64,000 nt of DNA, taken from positions 2,108,001-2,172,000 of the forward strand of contig NZ_CP039543.1 of the NCBI RefSeq assembly GCF_013085545.1, in the 5' to 3' direction. Position 1 is the stretch's first letter, and the number at the start of each line of letters is the position of its first letter. Source of the stretch: Oceanidesulfovibrio marinus (lineage in GTDB: Bacteria > Desulfobacterota > Desulfovibrionia > Desulfovibrionales > Desulfovibrionaceae). A program made the translations under genes and the position numbers. This document shows, one piece after another, positions 9,745-20,506 of the stretch. The notes beneath the pieces are model-generated. The model searched no databases, was not told the origin of the DNA, and worked only from the letters and a program-made list of their open reading frames with translations.

Positions 9745-10602
9745 CTAGAACACCCAGGTCTTGTTACCGCTGACGATGATCCGGTCGTTCAGGTGGCTGG
9801 CCACGGCCCGCGCCAGCACCTGCCGCTCCAGGTCGCGGCCGATGGCGCGCAGGTTCTCCACCGAGTGGCGGTGGGAAACGCGGGTCACGTCCTGCTCGAT
9901 GATCGGTCCGCCGTCCAACTCGGCCGTCACGTAATGCGCCGTGGCGCCGATGAGCTTGACCCCGCGCTCGTACGCTTGGCGATAGGGATCGGCCCCGGCG
10001 AATGCGGGCAAAAAGGAGTGGTGGATGTTGATTATCCGGTTGGGAAAACGCTCCACAAAGGATGGCGAGAGAATTTGCATGTAGCGCGCCAGCACCACGA
10101 GGTCGATCTCGCCTTCCATCAGCTCCAGCATCCGCGCCTCGGAGGCTTCCTTGTCGCCGTCCACCGGCACGTAGTGGTATGGAATGCCGAAGTTTTCCAC
10201 AGCCTCGCGCTGGTCCGGATGGTTGGATACCACCATGGTGATATCGCACGGCAGCTCCCCCCGCGCGAACCGCCACAGCAGCTCCATCAGGCAGTGCTCC
10301 TGCCGTGAGACAAGTATGGCTGTGCGCTTGATATTGCGGCCGTAGGTGATCTCCCAGGCCATGTCGAAGGGAACGGCCACCACGTCCTGGAAGGCGCGCT
10401 CCAGCGCCGGGCCTGAGACGTCCAGGTGCGGCGTCTGGAACTCCAGGCGCAGGTAGAGCGTGCCGCCGTAGGCTTCGGTGGCGTGCTGGTCCAGGGCGGT
10501 GATGTTCGCCCCGTGGTGGTGCAGAAACGAGGTTACGGCGGCAATGATGCCAGGCTTGTCCGGGCAGGTCACTCGCAGCCTGGCGATGTCTTTCAGATCC
10601 AT
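9745..10602 (-). CDS. purU: formyltetrahydrofolate deformylase PurU
   Basis: A 285-residue enzyme that hydrolyses 10-formyltetrahydrofolate to formate and tetrahydrofolate, balancing one-carbon pools. An N-terminal ACT domain (about 8-85, RLRVTCPDKPGIIAAV) precedes a formyltransferase-fold domain with the catalytic region NIHHSFLPAFAGADPY and the later HYVTAELDGGPIIEQDV. Length and motif order match PurU rather than the glycinamide formyltransferase PurN, which lacks the ACT domain. It is a single gene, convergent with the hybrid kinase and divergent from the MscS channel gene. Confidence 0.95.
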   Translation of the reverse strand: MDLKDIARLRVTCPDKPGIIAAVTSFLHHHGANITALDQHATEAYGGTLYLRLEFQTPHLDVSGPALERAFQDVVAVPFDMAWEITYGRNIKRTAILVSRQEHCLMELLWRFARGELPCDITMVVSNHPDQREAVENFGIPYHYVPVDGDKEASEARMLELMEGEIDLVVLARYMQILSPSFVERFPNRIINIHHSFLPAFAGADPYRQAYERGVKLIGATAHYVTAELDGGPIIEQDVTRVSHRHSVENLRAIGRDLERQVLARAVASHLNDRIIVSGNKTWVF

Positions 10603-10757
10603 GATCCGTCAACTCCATTGAAAAATTTCGCCGCGTTGGCGGCACCCGGTCTATAGCCGGAACCGCATGGATGGGGCAAGGCCCTCGCGCAGATGCCGGA
10701 ATTGCGGTATGCTTGTCAGGATTCTCCAACCGTTGACACGACTTGAGAGCGCCGACC

Positions 10758-12164
10758 ATGCGACACCGACCACACCATGCTCGATACGTCCGATTGCTGC
10801 TCGCCTGCCTGGTCGCAGCCTGTGTGCTGGCGCCGACCGCCGGAGCCGCCCCAGCCAATAACGCCGCGGCTGATGCGCCCGCATCCGAATCCGCCGCCAT
10901 GCAGCCCGCGCCGGAAGGCAATGCCCCAGTAGCCGTCCCGCAGAACGCGACCGCCACAGCCAGGGACGAGGCCCTGCGCCAGCGGCTCCAGCGCATCCTC
11001 ACCAGCCTGGAAGGCATTGAGAACGTGCAGGTGCGCGTGCAGGACGGCGTGGTCTGGCTCGCGGCCGACGCCCAGAACAAGGCCGCGCACGAGACCGCCC
11101 TGGACGTGGCGCAGAAGCTGGACGGCGTGGCCTACGTGGTGGACCAGATATCCCTGAGCACCGCGCCCACCACGCGTATCTCCTTTATCATGCAGACGTT
11201 CCGCAGGCTGTGGAGCGACACCCTGGCCATGCTGCCGGTGCTGGCCATTGCCGTGGTCGTGTTTCTCGTCTTCGTGCTGGCTGCGGTGTGGCTCTCGCGT
11301 TCGCGCTGGCTGGGCCGGCGCTTCACGGCCAACCCCCTGCTGGCCAGCTCCCTGCACCGGCTGTTGGGTCTGGCCCTGTTCGCCCTGGGCCTGCTGGCCG
11401 CGCTGGAGGTGCTGGGCCTCACCTCCGTGGCCGGGGCCGTGCTCGGCGCGGCCGGTCTCTTCGGCCTCACCGTGGGCTTTGCCCTGCGCGACATCATGGA
11501 GAACTACCTGGCCGGTATGCTGCTCTCCCTGCGCTCGCCGTTCACCGTGGACGACTACGTGGAGGTGGGCGAGCATGCCGGCAGCGTGGTGCGCATGAAC
11601 TCCCGCGAGCTGATCCTGATGACCCTGGAGGGCAACCACCTGCGGCTGCCCAACGCCATGGTCTTCGAAAGCGTCATCACCAACTACACGCGCAACCCCC
11701 TGCGGGCGTTCCAGGTGGACGTGGGCGTGGGCGGCGGCGAGGACTTGTCCGAGGTCCAGCGCATCGGCTGCGAGGCCCTGGCAATGCTGCCCGGCGTGAT
11801 GGACGATCCGGCCCCCTTCATGCGCGTGCAGTCCATCGGCGACTTCGCGGTGATCGTGCGCTTCCAGGGCTGGGTGGACCAGAAGCAGTACGAGTTCCTC
11901 AAGGTGCAGAGCGAGGGCATCCGCATAGTCAAGGAAGCGCTGGACTCGGCCGGCGTGGACATGCCCTACCCGCGCCAGGACATCATGGTGCTGCGCAAGC
12001 CGCCCGCAGACGAAGCGCCCAGACGGCGGAAGGACATCGAGGCCTCGGCCAGACGCGCCGACGTTGCCCGCGACACTTTCCTGGACGAGCAGATTCAGGA
12101 AGATCGCGCCGAGGCCGCCCGCGAGGGGGAGTCCAATGTTCTGGACAAGAAGACGCCCGGGTAA
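10758..12164 (+). CDS. MscS-family mechanosensitive channel with BON domain
   Basis: About 468 residues. A signal sequence (LLLACLVAACVLA) is followed by an Ala/Pro-rich linker, then a BON-type domain (LEGIENVQVRVQDGVVWLA). Three membrane helices follow, the last being the glycine/alanine-rich pore helix (SVAGAVLGAAGLFGLTVGFA), and then the MscS beta domain with FTVDDYVEVGEHAG. It should release solutes on hypo-osmotic shock. A BON domain on the periplasmic side is a known but less common addition that probably contacts lipid or outer-envelope material. The ATG at 10758 is chosen; a TTG five codons earlier is also possible. The last 50 residues are charged and probably disordered. Confidence 0.9.
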   Translation: MRHRPHHARYVRLLLACLVAACVLAPTAGAAPANNAAADAPASESAAMQPAPEGNAPVAVPQNATATARDEALRQRLQRILTSLEGIENVQVRVQDGVVWLAADAQNKAAHETALDVAQKLDGVAYVVDQISLSTAPTTRISFIMQTFRRLWSDTLAMLPVLAIAVVVFLVFVLAAVWLSRSRWLGRRFTANPLLASSLHRLLGLALFALGLLAALEVLGLTSVAGAVLGAAGLFGLTVGFALRDIMENYLAGMLLSLRSPFTVDDYVEVGEHAGSVVRMNSRELILMTLEGNHLRLPNAMVFESVITNYTRNPLRAFQVDVGVGGGEDLSEVQRIGCEALAMLPGVMDDPAPFMRVQSIGDFAVIVRFQGWVDQKQYEFLKVQSEGIRIVKEALDSAGVDMPYPRQDIMVLRKPPADEAPRRRKDIEASARRADVARDTFLDEQIQEDRAEAAREGESNVLDKKTPG

Positions 12165-12259
12165 CGCGACCGCTACACACCGCGGCCCGGCTTGTGCCGC
12201 GCCGTTCCATCTGGTATCCATCCGAAACCATAGTACAATCCAGATCCGGAGGGCAACGC

Positions 12260-13054
12260 ATGGGTTGGACCGCTTTCGTGTTGGACAACCTCTCGTGGCT
12301 CGTCTTCGTCGCCATCTGCCTCGTGGTTCTCGTGTACGTGCTGTTTTTCATGAAGAAAGACCGTGAGGACGACACCGGCCCCAAACGCATCCCGTACATT
12401 CCGTACATGGACCGCTGGCGGCCCAACACCAACCCCGGCGCCCTGGCCGGCGCGTTCCTCTTCCTGGCCGGCGGCATGCCCTTCCTGCTCGGCTTCCCCC
12501 TGCTGCTCATTATCCTTATCGGCGTAGGCGTCATCGCCATCATCCTGGAGAAACGGCGCACGGGAAACACGCCGTGGCCCATGCTTGTCTTTACCGTCGG
12601 GCTCATCGCCGCGGCCATCGAGACGAAGATCCTCATCGCGCGCAAGTCCCCTCTGCTGGACCACACCATGGCCTGGGTCGCGGTAATGGCTGCCGGGCTC
12701 GTGGTGGCGCTGATCTCTCTCTGGTACGGCGGCCGCCGCACCCGCCGGAGCTGGAAACGCATCCAGGCGCGGGTTCTGGATAAGGAAATCTACAAGGACA
12801 TCAGCTATGCAGATGGCGGCGAGGACACGGCCAGGACGTGGTGCTTCCAGCTTCTCTGTGAGTTCGAGTTGAACGGCGAGACCTATCAAGTTACGCCCGG
12901 CTTCTGGCGCACCTTCGGCACGGAGTCAGGCGTGAAGCGCTTCCTGGCCAGGGCCATCGATAACAACGGGCGCTGCGCGCTGTGGGTCAACCCGCAGAAT
13001 CCGCTGCAGGCTGAGCTGGTGGGGCGTGATGTAAAGGATGTGTTGTTGCACTGA
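12260..13054 (+). CDS. DUF3592-like membrane protein
   Basis: A 264-residue protein with about five hydrophobic segments in the first 165 residues and a soluble C-terminal domain. The latter carries QARVLDKEIYKD, a central cysteine region, GETYQVTPGFWRTFG and a terminal CALWVNPQNPLQAELVGRD. The NPxNP-type ending is typical of DUF3592-type membrane proteins of unknown function. GGAGGG lies seven bases before the ATG. A decayed second copy of the last 73 bases of this gene lies at 15341-15412, beyond the YeiH/LysR pair, so the gene was once duplicated or the locus rearranged. Confidence 0.7.
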   Translation: MGWTAFVLDNLSWLVFVAICLVVLVYVLFFMKKDREDDTGPKRIPYIPYMDRWRPNTNPGALAGAFLFLAGGMPFLLGFPLLLIILIGVGVIAIILEKRRTGNTPWPMLVFTVGLIAAAIETKILIARKSPLLDHTMAWVAVMAAGLVVALISLWYGGRRTRRSWKRIQARVLDKEIYKDISYADGGEDTARTWCFQLLCEFELNGETYQVTPGFWRTFGTESGVKRFLARAIDNNGRCALWVNPQNPLQAELVGRDVKDVLLH

Positions 13055-13122
13055 GTGTACAGCATACTCCTCAGACTCTGCGCGCTGCTCCTCTCCCTGA
13101 AAAACAGCGCCCCACGAAATCC

Positions 13123-13165
13123 AGAAAAATTAAACCCCGGCCTCTCCTTGCCGAGAGACCGGGGT
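13123..13165 (-). terminator. terminator of the YeiH-like gene
   Basis: On the reverse strand ACCCCGGTCTCTC pairs with GAGAGGCCGGGGT (one G-U) and is followed by TTAATTTTT. It lies 65 bases after the exporter gene's stop codon. Confidence 0.85.
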
Positions 13166-13229
13166 GAAGGCCCCTAGCCCAGGTGCCCTGTTTGCCCTGT
13201 ATGGTTGGTTACCGGGCGAACATTGTTAT

Positions 13230-14309
13230 TTATATCGAGAGGCCGAGCCCGGCCATCGTCTTGGTTACCCAGAAGCCGCCCACCATGAGCCACACGGCGA
13301 GGATGCCGGCCAGCAGGAACGGCTTGGGTCCCACCACGCGCGCCTTTTCCATGCTCGTTTCCATGCCCAGGGCGCACATGGCCATGGTCAGCATGAAGAT
13401 ATCCAGAGCGTTGATAAAGTGGACGACCCGTGTGGGGATGATGCCGAGGGAGTTGATCCCGATGCACAGGACGAACAGCAGCGCGAACCAGGGGAAGGTG
13501 CGTTTTCCTCTGCTGCCTGCCTCGTCTCGGCCTTCGCTCTCGCCCTCTTCCTTTTTCTCGGGGTATTTGGCCAGCCAGAACCCTACGCACACCAGCAGCG
13601 GCGCAATGAGCACCACCCGCAGCATCTTCACAATGACCGCAGTGTTCCCGGCCTCCGCGGATATGGCATTGCCCGCGGCCACGGCATGGGCCACCTCGTG
13701 CATGGTGGAGCCCACCCACAAGCCGTACGTCTGGTCCGTCAGCCCCAGCAGGCCGCTCTTGTACAGCAGCGGATACAGGAACATGGCCACGGTGCCGAAA
13801 ACCACCACGGTGCCCACGGCAATGCTGCTCTCATACGGTTTGGCCCGGACCACAGGCTCCGTGCCCAAGACGGCGGCCGCGCCGCACACGGAGCTGCCGG
13901 CCGAGGTCAACATGGCCAACCGCCTGGGCAGGCCAAAGACCTTCATACCCAGGACGGTTCCGCCCACAAACGTGGTGGAGACCATGACCACGTCTGTCAG
14001 GATGCCGGTCATGCCGACCGAGGCCACGTCCTGCACGGTCAGCCTGAAGCCATACAGGATGACGGCCAGCCGCAGCAGGTTGCTGGAGGAAAACAGAATG
14101 CCGGGAACCCACTGCTTGGGCAGGTGCTGGCGCAGGGTGTTCCCATAGCCAATGCCCATGACGATGCCGATGATGAGCGGACTGACACCGATGGTCGCGA
14201 AAATGTTCCAATTGGATACATGCGAGGCGGCGGATGCGAAAAGTGCGACAAACAACACGCCATTGATGACTTTCAATGCATCAGCGTCTACAGAGAGGGT
14301 GCGTTTCAT
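13230..14309 (-). CDS. YeiH/UPF0324-family putative sulfate exporter
   Basis: A 359-residue polytopic membrane protein of about ten helices. It has family hallmarks such as LYGFRLTVQDV, SSVCGAAAVLGTEPV and GSTMHEVAHAVAAGNAI. The family is annotated as putative sulfate/sulfite or taurine-product exporters; a role in sulfite export fits a sulfur-metabolising host. A charged cytoplasmic loop (PEKKEEGESEGRDE) interrupts the C-terminal third. It is divergently transcribed from a LysR-family regulator, the usual arrangement for YeiH and YeiE-like pairs, so control by that regulator is likely. Confidence 0.88.
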   Translation of the reverse strand: MKRTLSVDADALKVINGVLFVALFASAASHVSNWNIFATIGVSPLIIGIVMGIGYGNTLRQHLPKQWVPGILFSSSNLLRLAVILYGFRLTVQDVASVGMTGILTDVVMVSTTFVGGTVLGMKVFGLPRRLAMLTSAGSSVCGAAAVLGTEPVVRAKPYESSIAVGTVVVFGTVAMFLYPLLYKSGLLGLTDQTYGLWVGSTMHEVAHAVAAGNAISAEAGNTAVIVKMLRVVLIAPLLVCVGFWLAKYPEKKEEGESEGRDEAGSRGKRTFPWFALLFVLCIGINSLGIIPTRVVHFINALDIFMLTMAMCALGMETSMEKARVVGPKPFLLAGILAVWLMVGGFWVTKTMAGLGLSI

Positions 14310-14424
14310 CGTGAGTACTTCCGTGTTGCGGGGTTGTTGATGTCTGCAAATGTACGCACGACGGTCCGTCGCAACAAACGGGAATACCTGTCAGGTTCAA
14401 CAACCATTTCTTATCAATCCAAAC

Positions 14425-15309
14425 ATGACCCTCCGCTACATAGAAATCTTCCTGGCCCTTGCACGCACCCCCAACATGCGGGAAGTGGCATCGCGCCTCT
14501 ACATCTCCCAGGCCGGCGTTTCCAGCGCATTGCGCGAGCTCGAATCCGAGCTGGGCATTCTACTGTTCGACCGCGTGGGCCGTGGCATACGCCTCAACGA
14601 GAAGGGACGCCTCCTGGCGAGCCGGCTGGCCCCGCTCTACGGGCAGCTCTACGACAGCCTCAGCCTTGTGGTGTCCGACGAGATGGTGGGCAACCTGCAC
14701 CTGGGCGCGTCCACAACCCTGGCCGACCATGTCCTCCCGCCCATCCTGTACGACTTCAAGAAGCAGCACGGCCGGGTGAACATCTCCTTCGAGTCGGCCA
14801 GCACCAAGGACATCGTGCAGCGCGTCGAGGACGGCGTGCTGGACATGGGCTTTGTGGAAGGCGACGTGCACAGCCTCAAGGTGCGGACAACGCCGCTCAA
14901 GGAGGAGCGCCTCGTGGTGGTGACGTCGGATCGGAAGTTCGCCCATGCCGGACCGTATCCCCTGGCCGAGCTGATGGGCGGCAACTGGCTGCTGCGCCAG
15001 GACGGCTCGGGCACGCGGGAGACCTTCCTGACCTATGTCCTGCGCATGGGCCTCTCGCCCCACGTGTTCCTGGAGTTCAGCAACAACGACGCCATCAAAG
15101 CGGTGCTGAAGAACAAGGACACCCTGGCCTGCATCTCACCGCTTGTGGTGGCCACGGAGATCAAGCACGGCGAGCTCTTCGAGGTGCCCGTCGCCGACGT
15201 CACCTTCTCACGCACGTTCATGCGGGTGCTGCACATCGAGCGCTCTCTGACCCCGCTGCTGGAACGGTTCAGTGATGCGCTGGCCGAGCAGTTGGGCGGG
15301 GGGGAGTGA
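14425..15309 (+). CDS. LysR-family transcriptional regulator
   Basis: A 294-residue regulator. The N-terminal winged helix-turn-helix includes MREVASRLYISQAGVSSAL, and the periplasmic-binding-like effector domain starts near residue 90 (GNLHLGASTTLADHVLPP). It is similar to the CysL/YeiE subgroup linked to sulfite metabolism. The ATG at 14425 gives the normal LysR start (MTLRYIEIFLALA); an in-frame ATG 25 codons earlier would add an atypical tail. Neither has a strong ribosome site. Divergence from the YeiH gene across 115 bases suggests that it regulates that exporter and itself. Confidence 0.9.
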   Translation: MTLRYIEIFLALARTPNMREVASRLYISQAGVSSALRELESELGILLFDRVGRGIRLNEKGRLLASRLAPLYGQLYDSLSLVVSDEMVGNLHLGASTTLADHVLPPILYDFKKQHGRVNISFESASTKDIVQRVEDGVLDMGFVEGDVHSLKVRTTPLKEERLVVVTSDRKFAHAGPYPLAELMGGNWLLRQDGSGTRETFLTYVLRMGLSPHVFLEFSNNDAIKAVLKNKDTLACISPLVVATEIKHGELFEVPVADVTFSRTFMRVLHIERSLTPLLERFSDALAEQLGGGE

Positions 15310-15340
15310 GGGGGAGAAGGACAAAAGTGGAGATCAGGAG

Positions 15341-15412
15341 TGGGTCAACCCGCAGAACCCGCTGCAGGCCGAGGTTGTGGGGCGTGGTAACAAGATGTGC
15401 TGTTGCATTGAG
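15341..15412 (+). pseudogene. remnant of a second DUF3592-like gene (3' end only)
   Basis: These 72 bases align with 12983-13055, the end of the DUF3592-like gene, through its stop codon. Both share TGGGTCAACCCGCAGAA and CCGCTGCAGG, then diverge by scattered substitutions and a one-base deletion near the end. No upstream part of the gene is found; the LysR stop is about 30 bases before it. It is a decayed 3' fragment, evidence of duplication followed by deletion or insertion between the copies. Confidence 0.8.
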
Positions 15413-15494
15413 CGCGCTGGTTTCTGATTATAGCGAACCAACGCCGCATAGATCGACACATCCCTTATTTCTTCAGTGCATATGTATATTGCAA

Positions 15495-15522
15495 TTGCAC
15501 AACAAATCTAGTACTATATACT
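15495..15522 (+). promoter_or_regulatory. probable sigma-70-type promoter of the RelA/SpoT-domain gene
   Basis: TTGCAC and TATACT are separated by 16 bases in an AT-rich stretch, about 40 bases before the RelA/SpoT-domain start codon. Confidence 0.5.
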
Positions 15523-15562
15523 CATCATAGTAATTTCTATAACAATATCGGGATGTTTTGCT

Positions 15563-16840
15563 ATGCCCTTTAAAGAAAAAATGATCTCCAAAAGCGCATT
15601 CTGCAATCGCTACAACAAAACAGAAGACGATTTCGAGAAGGCTGCTATTACTTGGGAAGAGTTAACAGAAATTTACTACTCTTACATTAGTGACATTCAA
15701 TCTTTGGAGTCAGTCGGTAAAAATGTCGTGGACATATTGCGTGGAGCAAAAGATGTACATTCAACTAGGATGCGTATTAAAGATGCGTATCACCTTGTCG
15801 AAAAGATCTTACGCAAAAAAGCTCAAAAAGACTGGGGTGAACTGAACCTCCACAACTACAAAGATATCGTCAAAGACTTGATAGGAGTCCGGGCTCTCCA
15901 TATACACAAACATGATTGTATTAATATACATACTTTCATTGTCGACACATGGCCTCTCTGTGAAGAAGAACCACCTGAAGCGAATATTCGCAAAGGCGAT
16001 GATACTGAGCATTTACATTTGTTTTCTGATCCTAAACCCGGAATCAAGATCAATGAAAGTGGCTACCGATCCATCCATTATGTAATCATATCATCGCCAA
16101 CCAAACGATCTTTCAATGTCGAAATACAAGTCCGTACAATTTTTGAAGAAGGCTGGAGTGAGATAGACCATCAAATTCGCTATCCCATCAATAGAGCTGA
16201 CAAAATCACTTCGGGTTTAATCCAAAATTTAAGTCAGCAGGTTGGTGCAGTAGGTGAATTAGCTCAAAACATCCAAACCTATCATATCACCAAGAAAACT
16301 GAAGATTCATTCCCTGAAGAGCCGGATGAGGTTCATGGTGCGGCAGACACAGCCGACAACGCTAGCACGTTATATTCTCCGCCAATACCACCATATATAG
16401 ATTATGAACAATTCTTAAATCCACCAGGAATATCCGCATCAGATATTAAAAGTTTTATACGATACCTAAGTGACGTGCGTGCACCTGAATTTTCTTCTAC
16501 TGAAATAGCTGATGCTTTGGCAGATATTAAATATTATAACGATTACTATGCAGATATTTTGAAACCTACTGAACTGGATCTCTTAATACAAAGTACATTC
16601 GAAAATAAATACAATGACGTGCTATATCCTAAAACTCTCACACCCACTAACTCTCAAGATATTGAAGAAATTCTACATACACACAATCAGGCAAAAGAAA
16701 CACTCGATTCGTTCAGGCGTATCAACGATCCCCTTCAAGAATATAATCGCGTCAAAGACATTCTCGAAGAATATAATAGAGCCAGAGACATCATGCGGCG
16801 AAATTCCCACCCCAAAAAAGACCGTGATGAGGATGAATAG
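15563..16840 (+). CDS. orphan RelA/SpoT-domain nucleotide synthetase
   Basis: A 425-residue protein with a (p)ppGpp-synthetase-type domain at about residues 55-212. It carries KDLIGVRALH with the conserved metal-binding Asp105, GYRSIHYVI at 167-175 and EIQVRTIFEEGWSEIDHQ with Glu187. These are the catalytic motifs of RelA/SpoT synthetases, so it looks active. There is no hydrolase, TGS or ACT domain. The C-terminal half is unassigned and ends in two EYNR repeats and a charged tail. Base composition is far more AT-rich than all neighbours, indicating recent transfer. It may be a small alarmone synthetase or a toxin of the toxSAS type that pyrophosphorylates tRNA; no antitoxin gene is visible next to it. 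Confidence 0.85.
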   Translation: MPFKEKMISKSAFCNRYNKTEDDFEKAAITWEELTEIYYSYISDIQSLESVGKNVVDILRGAKDVHSTRMRIKDAYHLVEKILRKKAQKDWGELNLHNYKDIVKDLIGVRALHIHKHDCINIHTFIVDTWPLCEEEPPEANIRKGDDTEHLHLFSDPKPGIKINESGYRSIHYVIISSPTKRSFNVEIQVRTIFEEGWSEIDHQIRYPINRADKITSGLIQNLSQQVGAVGELAQNIQTYHITKKTEDSFPEEPDEVHGAADTADNASTLYSPPIPPYIDYEQFLNPPGISASDIKSFIRYLSDVRAPEFSSTEIADALADIKYYNDYYADILKPTELDLLIQSTFENKYNDVLYPKTLTPTNSQDIEEILHTHNQAKETLDSFRRINDPLQEYNRVKDILEEYNRARDIMRRNSHPKKDRDEDE

Positions 16841-16841
16841 C

Positions 16842-16879
16842 CAAAAAAACCCGGCCCCTCCACACGGAGAGACCGGGTT
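16842..16879 (-). terminator. terminator of the groESL operon
   Basis: On the reverse strand a 14-pair stem (AACCCGGTCTCTCC with GGAGGGGCCGGGTT, two G-U pairs) is followed by a run of T residues. It lies about 60 bases after the groEL stop and abuts the end of the RelA/SpoT-domain gene, which it may also insulate. Confidence 0.88.
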
Positions 16880-16937
16880 CATTACATCTATAGCTTGAGA
16901 AGCTAGGCCGTTAGGCCCGAGCGGCTTAGCGCATGCT

Positions 16938-18608
<1,671 letters not shown>

Positions 18609-18656
18609 TCACGTAATGAATTGAATTGGGAAAAAAAGAAATCGGGGGCGCAGTAA

Positions 18657-18944
18657 CTAGCCGATGATGGCCAGGATGTCGTCCTCGCGCATGACGAGGA
18701 ACTCATCGCCGTCCACCTTGATCTCGGTGCCCGCGTACTTGTTGAACAGAACCTTGTCGCCCTTGTCGACGGTCAGCTTGATCTTGTCGCCCTTGTCATT
18801 GGTCTTGCCGGGTCCCACGGCGACGACTTCACCCTTGATGGGCTTTTCCTTGGCGGTGTCGGGGATGATGATGCCGCCTTTGGTCTTTTCCTCTTCCTCG
18901 AGGCGCTTGACGAGAACGCGATCGTGCAACGGCTTGAGTTTCAT
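18657..18944 (-). CDS. groS: co-chaperonin GroES (Hsp10)
   Basis: A 95-residue cap for GroEL. It starts [20 protein letters not shown] and carries the mobile-loop region [15 protein letters not shown] and the ending DDILAIIG. The ATG at 18944 has GGAGGAAAAC directly upstream. An in-frame ATG 24 codons earlier would begin next to the operator and gives a non-homologous extension, so it is rejected. It is the first gene of the heat-shock operon. Confidence 0.98.
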   Translation of the reverse strand: MKLKPLHDRVLVKRLEEEEKTKGGIIIPDTAKEKPIKGEVVAVGPGKTNDKGDKIKLTVDKGDKVLFNKYAGTEIKVDGDEFLVMREDDILAIIG

Positions 18945-19005
18945 TGTTTTCCTCCACAATACGATATGGTTGATAAATGGCGGATACGCCTTGATCATTC
19001 CGGCG

Positions 19006-19032
19006 CTGGCACTCATCAGCGAGGAGTGCTAA
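19006..19032 (-). promoter_or_regulatory. CIRCE operator (HrcA site) for groESL
   Basis: CTGGCACTC-N9-GAGTGCTAA matches the CIRCE consensus TTAGCACTC-N9-GAGTGCTAA with two mismatches in one arm. It lies about 60 bases before groES and just downstream of the promoter, so the repressor HrcA should control the operon. hrcA is not in the window. Confidence 0.92.
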
Positions 19033-19047
19033 CACCGACAACGTGCA

Positions 19048-19075
19048 ACTATACGTATGCTATCCCGTTTGGCAA
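19048..19075 (-). promoter_or_regulatory. groESL promoter (sigma-70 type)
   Basis: On the reverse strand TTGCCA and TATAGT are separated by 16 bases. The predicted transcript start falls just before the CIRCE element, the standard layout of HrcA-repressed operons. Confidence 0.7.
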
Positions 19076-19309
19076 GGGGTACGGGGGTATTTTTTTTCAC
19101 TTTTTTCACACTCCAATAATGAGGGAAATTTGGCCGCCATCCCTTTCCGCGCCTGCGTCGCGGCGGAATATACTCAAAAAATTCCTTGTACCTTCTGCCT
19201 CTTGTGGATGGTGCCCTTCGTGACTATACTCCCGCCATGCAGCCAAGACCCCAGCCTTGAAACCGTGTACCGGGCGCCCCCCGGAACGCGACGGAGACCT
19301 TGAAACATT

Positions 19310-20506
19310 ATGGAATCATCGACATTTCCCCGCATTGACCGGCTGCCTCCCTACGTCTTCGCCATCGTCAACGAACTGAAGATGCAGCTCAGGCGCCAGA
19401 ACATCGACATCATCGACCTGGGTATGGGCAACCCCGACCTGCCCACGCCGCAGCACATTGTGGACAAGCTCTGCGAGGCAGCCCAGAACCCCAAAAACCA
19501 TCGCTACTCCGCATCCCGAGGCATCCCCAACCTGCGCCGCGCAATCTCCGACTGGTACCAGCGCCGCTTCGACGTCTACGTCGACCCGGACAAGGAAGCC
19601 GTGGTCACCATGGGCGCCAAGGAAGGACTCTCCCACCTCGCCATGGCCATGCTCAGCCCGGGCGACGTGGTCTTCGCGACCGACCCCGCCTACCCCATCC
19701 ACCCCTATGCATCCATCATCGCCGGGGCAGACGTGCGGCGCATACCCATCGGCAAGGACCGCGACTTTTTCGACGACCTCATGCTCGCCACCAAGCAGAC
19801 CTGGCCCAAGCCCAAGGTGCTGGTCATCTGCTACCCGCACAACCCCACCACCAAGTGCGTGGAGGTGGACTTCTTCCAGCGTATCGTGGACTGGGCCAAG
19901 GAGCACAACGTCTGGGTCATCCACGATCTGGCCTACGCCGACCTGGTCTATGACGGTTACAAGCCGCCGTCCTTCCTGCAGGCCGACGGCGCCAAGGATG
20001 TTGGCGTGGAGTTCTTCTCCCTCACCAAGTCCTACTCCATGGCCGGCTGGCGCGTGGGCTTCTGCTGCGGCAACCGCGAGATGGTCCACGCCCTGACGCG
20101 TATCAAGAGCTATCTGGACTACGGTATCTTCCAGCCCATCCAGATCGCGGCCATCGTGGCCCTGAACGGCCCGCAGGACTGCGTGACAGAGATAGCCAAG
20201 GTGCACCAGGAGCGCCGCGACGTGCTCATCGACGGCCTCAATCGCATCGGCTGGGAAGTGCCCCCGCCCAAGGCCACCATGTTCGTCTGGGCCGAGATCC
20301 CCGACGAGTTCAAGCCCATGGGCTCCGTGGAGTTCTCCAAGATGATGCTCAAGGAGGGCCACGTGGCCGTCTCCCCGGGCCTGGGCTTCGGCAACTATGG
20401 TGACGACCACGTCCGCTTCGCGCTCATCGAGAACCCGCACCGCATCAAGCAGGCCGTTCGCGGCATCAAGAAGTTCCTTTCCGGAGGTCCGTGTGAAACA
20501 GGCTAA
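19310..20506 (+). CDS. alaC: class I aminotransferase, alanine transaminase AlaC-like
   Basis: A 398-residue pyridoxal-phosphate enzyme of fold type I. It closely follows E. coli AlaC, as in [18 protein letters not shown] near the start, [20 protein letters not shown], and the cofactor lysine 240 in [15 protein letters not shown]. AlaC interconverts pyruvate and glutamate with alanine and 2-oxoglutarate. Its stop codon overlaps the start of hom by 14 bases, so the two are translationally coupled. The tight link with homoserine dehydrogenase leaves open a role in aspartate-family metabolism instead of, or beside, alanine synthesis. Confidence 0.88.
   Translation: MESSTFPRIDRLPPYVFAIVNELKMQLRRQNIDIIDLGMGNPDLPTPQHIVDKLCEAAQNPKNHRYSASRGIPNLRRAISDWYQRRFDVYVDPDKEAVVTMGAKEGLSHLAMAMLSPGDVVFATDPAYPIHPYASIIAGADVRRIPIGKDRDFFDDLMLATKQTWPKPKVLVICYPHNPTTKCVEVDFFQRIVDWAKEHNVWVIHDLAYADLVYDGYKPPSFLQADGAKDVGVEFFSLTKSYSMAGWRVGFCCGNREMVHALTRIKSYLDYGIFQPIQIAAIVALNGPQDCVTEIAKVHQERRDVLIDGLNRIGWEVPPPKATMFVWAEIPDEFKPMGSVEFSKMMLKEGHVAVSPGLGFGNYGDDHVRFALIENPHRIKQAVRGIKKFLSGGPCETG

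Noticed and set aside
13056-15340. YeiH/LysR block between the DUF3592-like gene end and its copy, considered as a composite mobile element
   Set aside because: No transposase, integrase or terminal repeats beyond the gene-derived copies were seen; duplication and decay explain it more simply.
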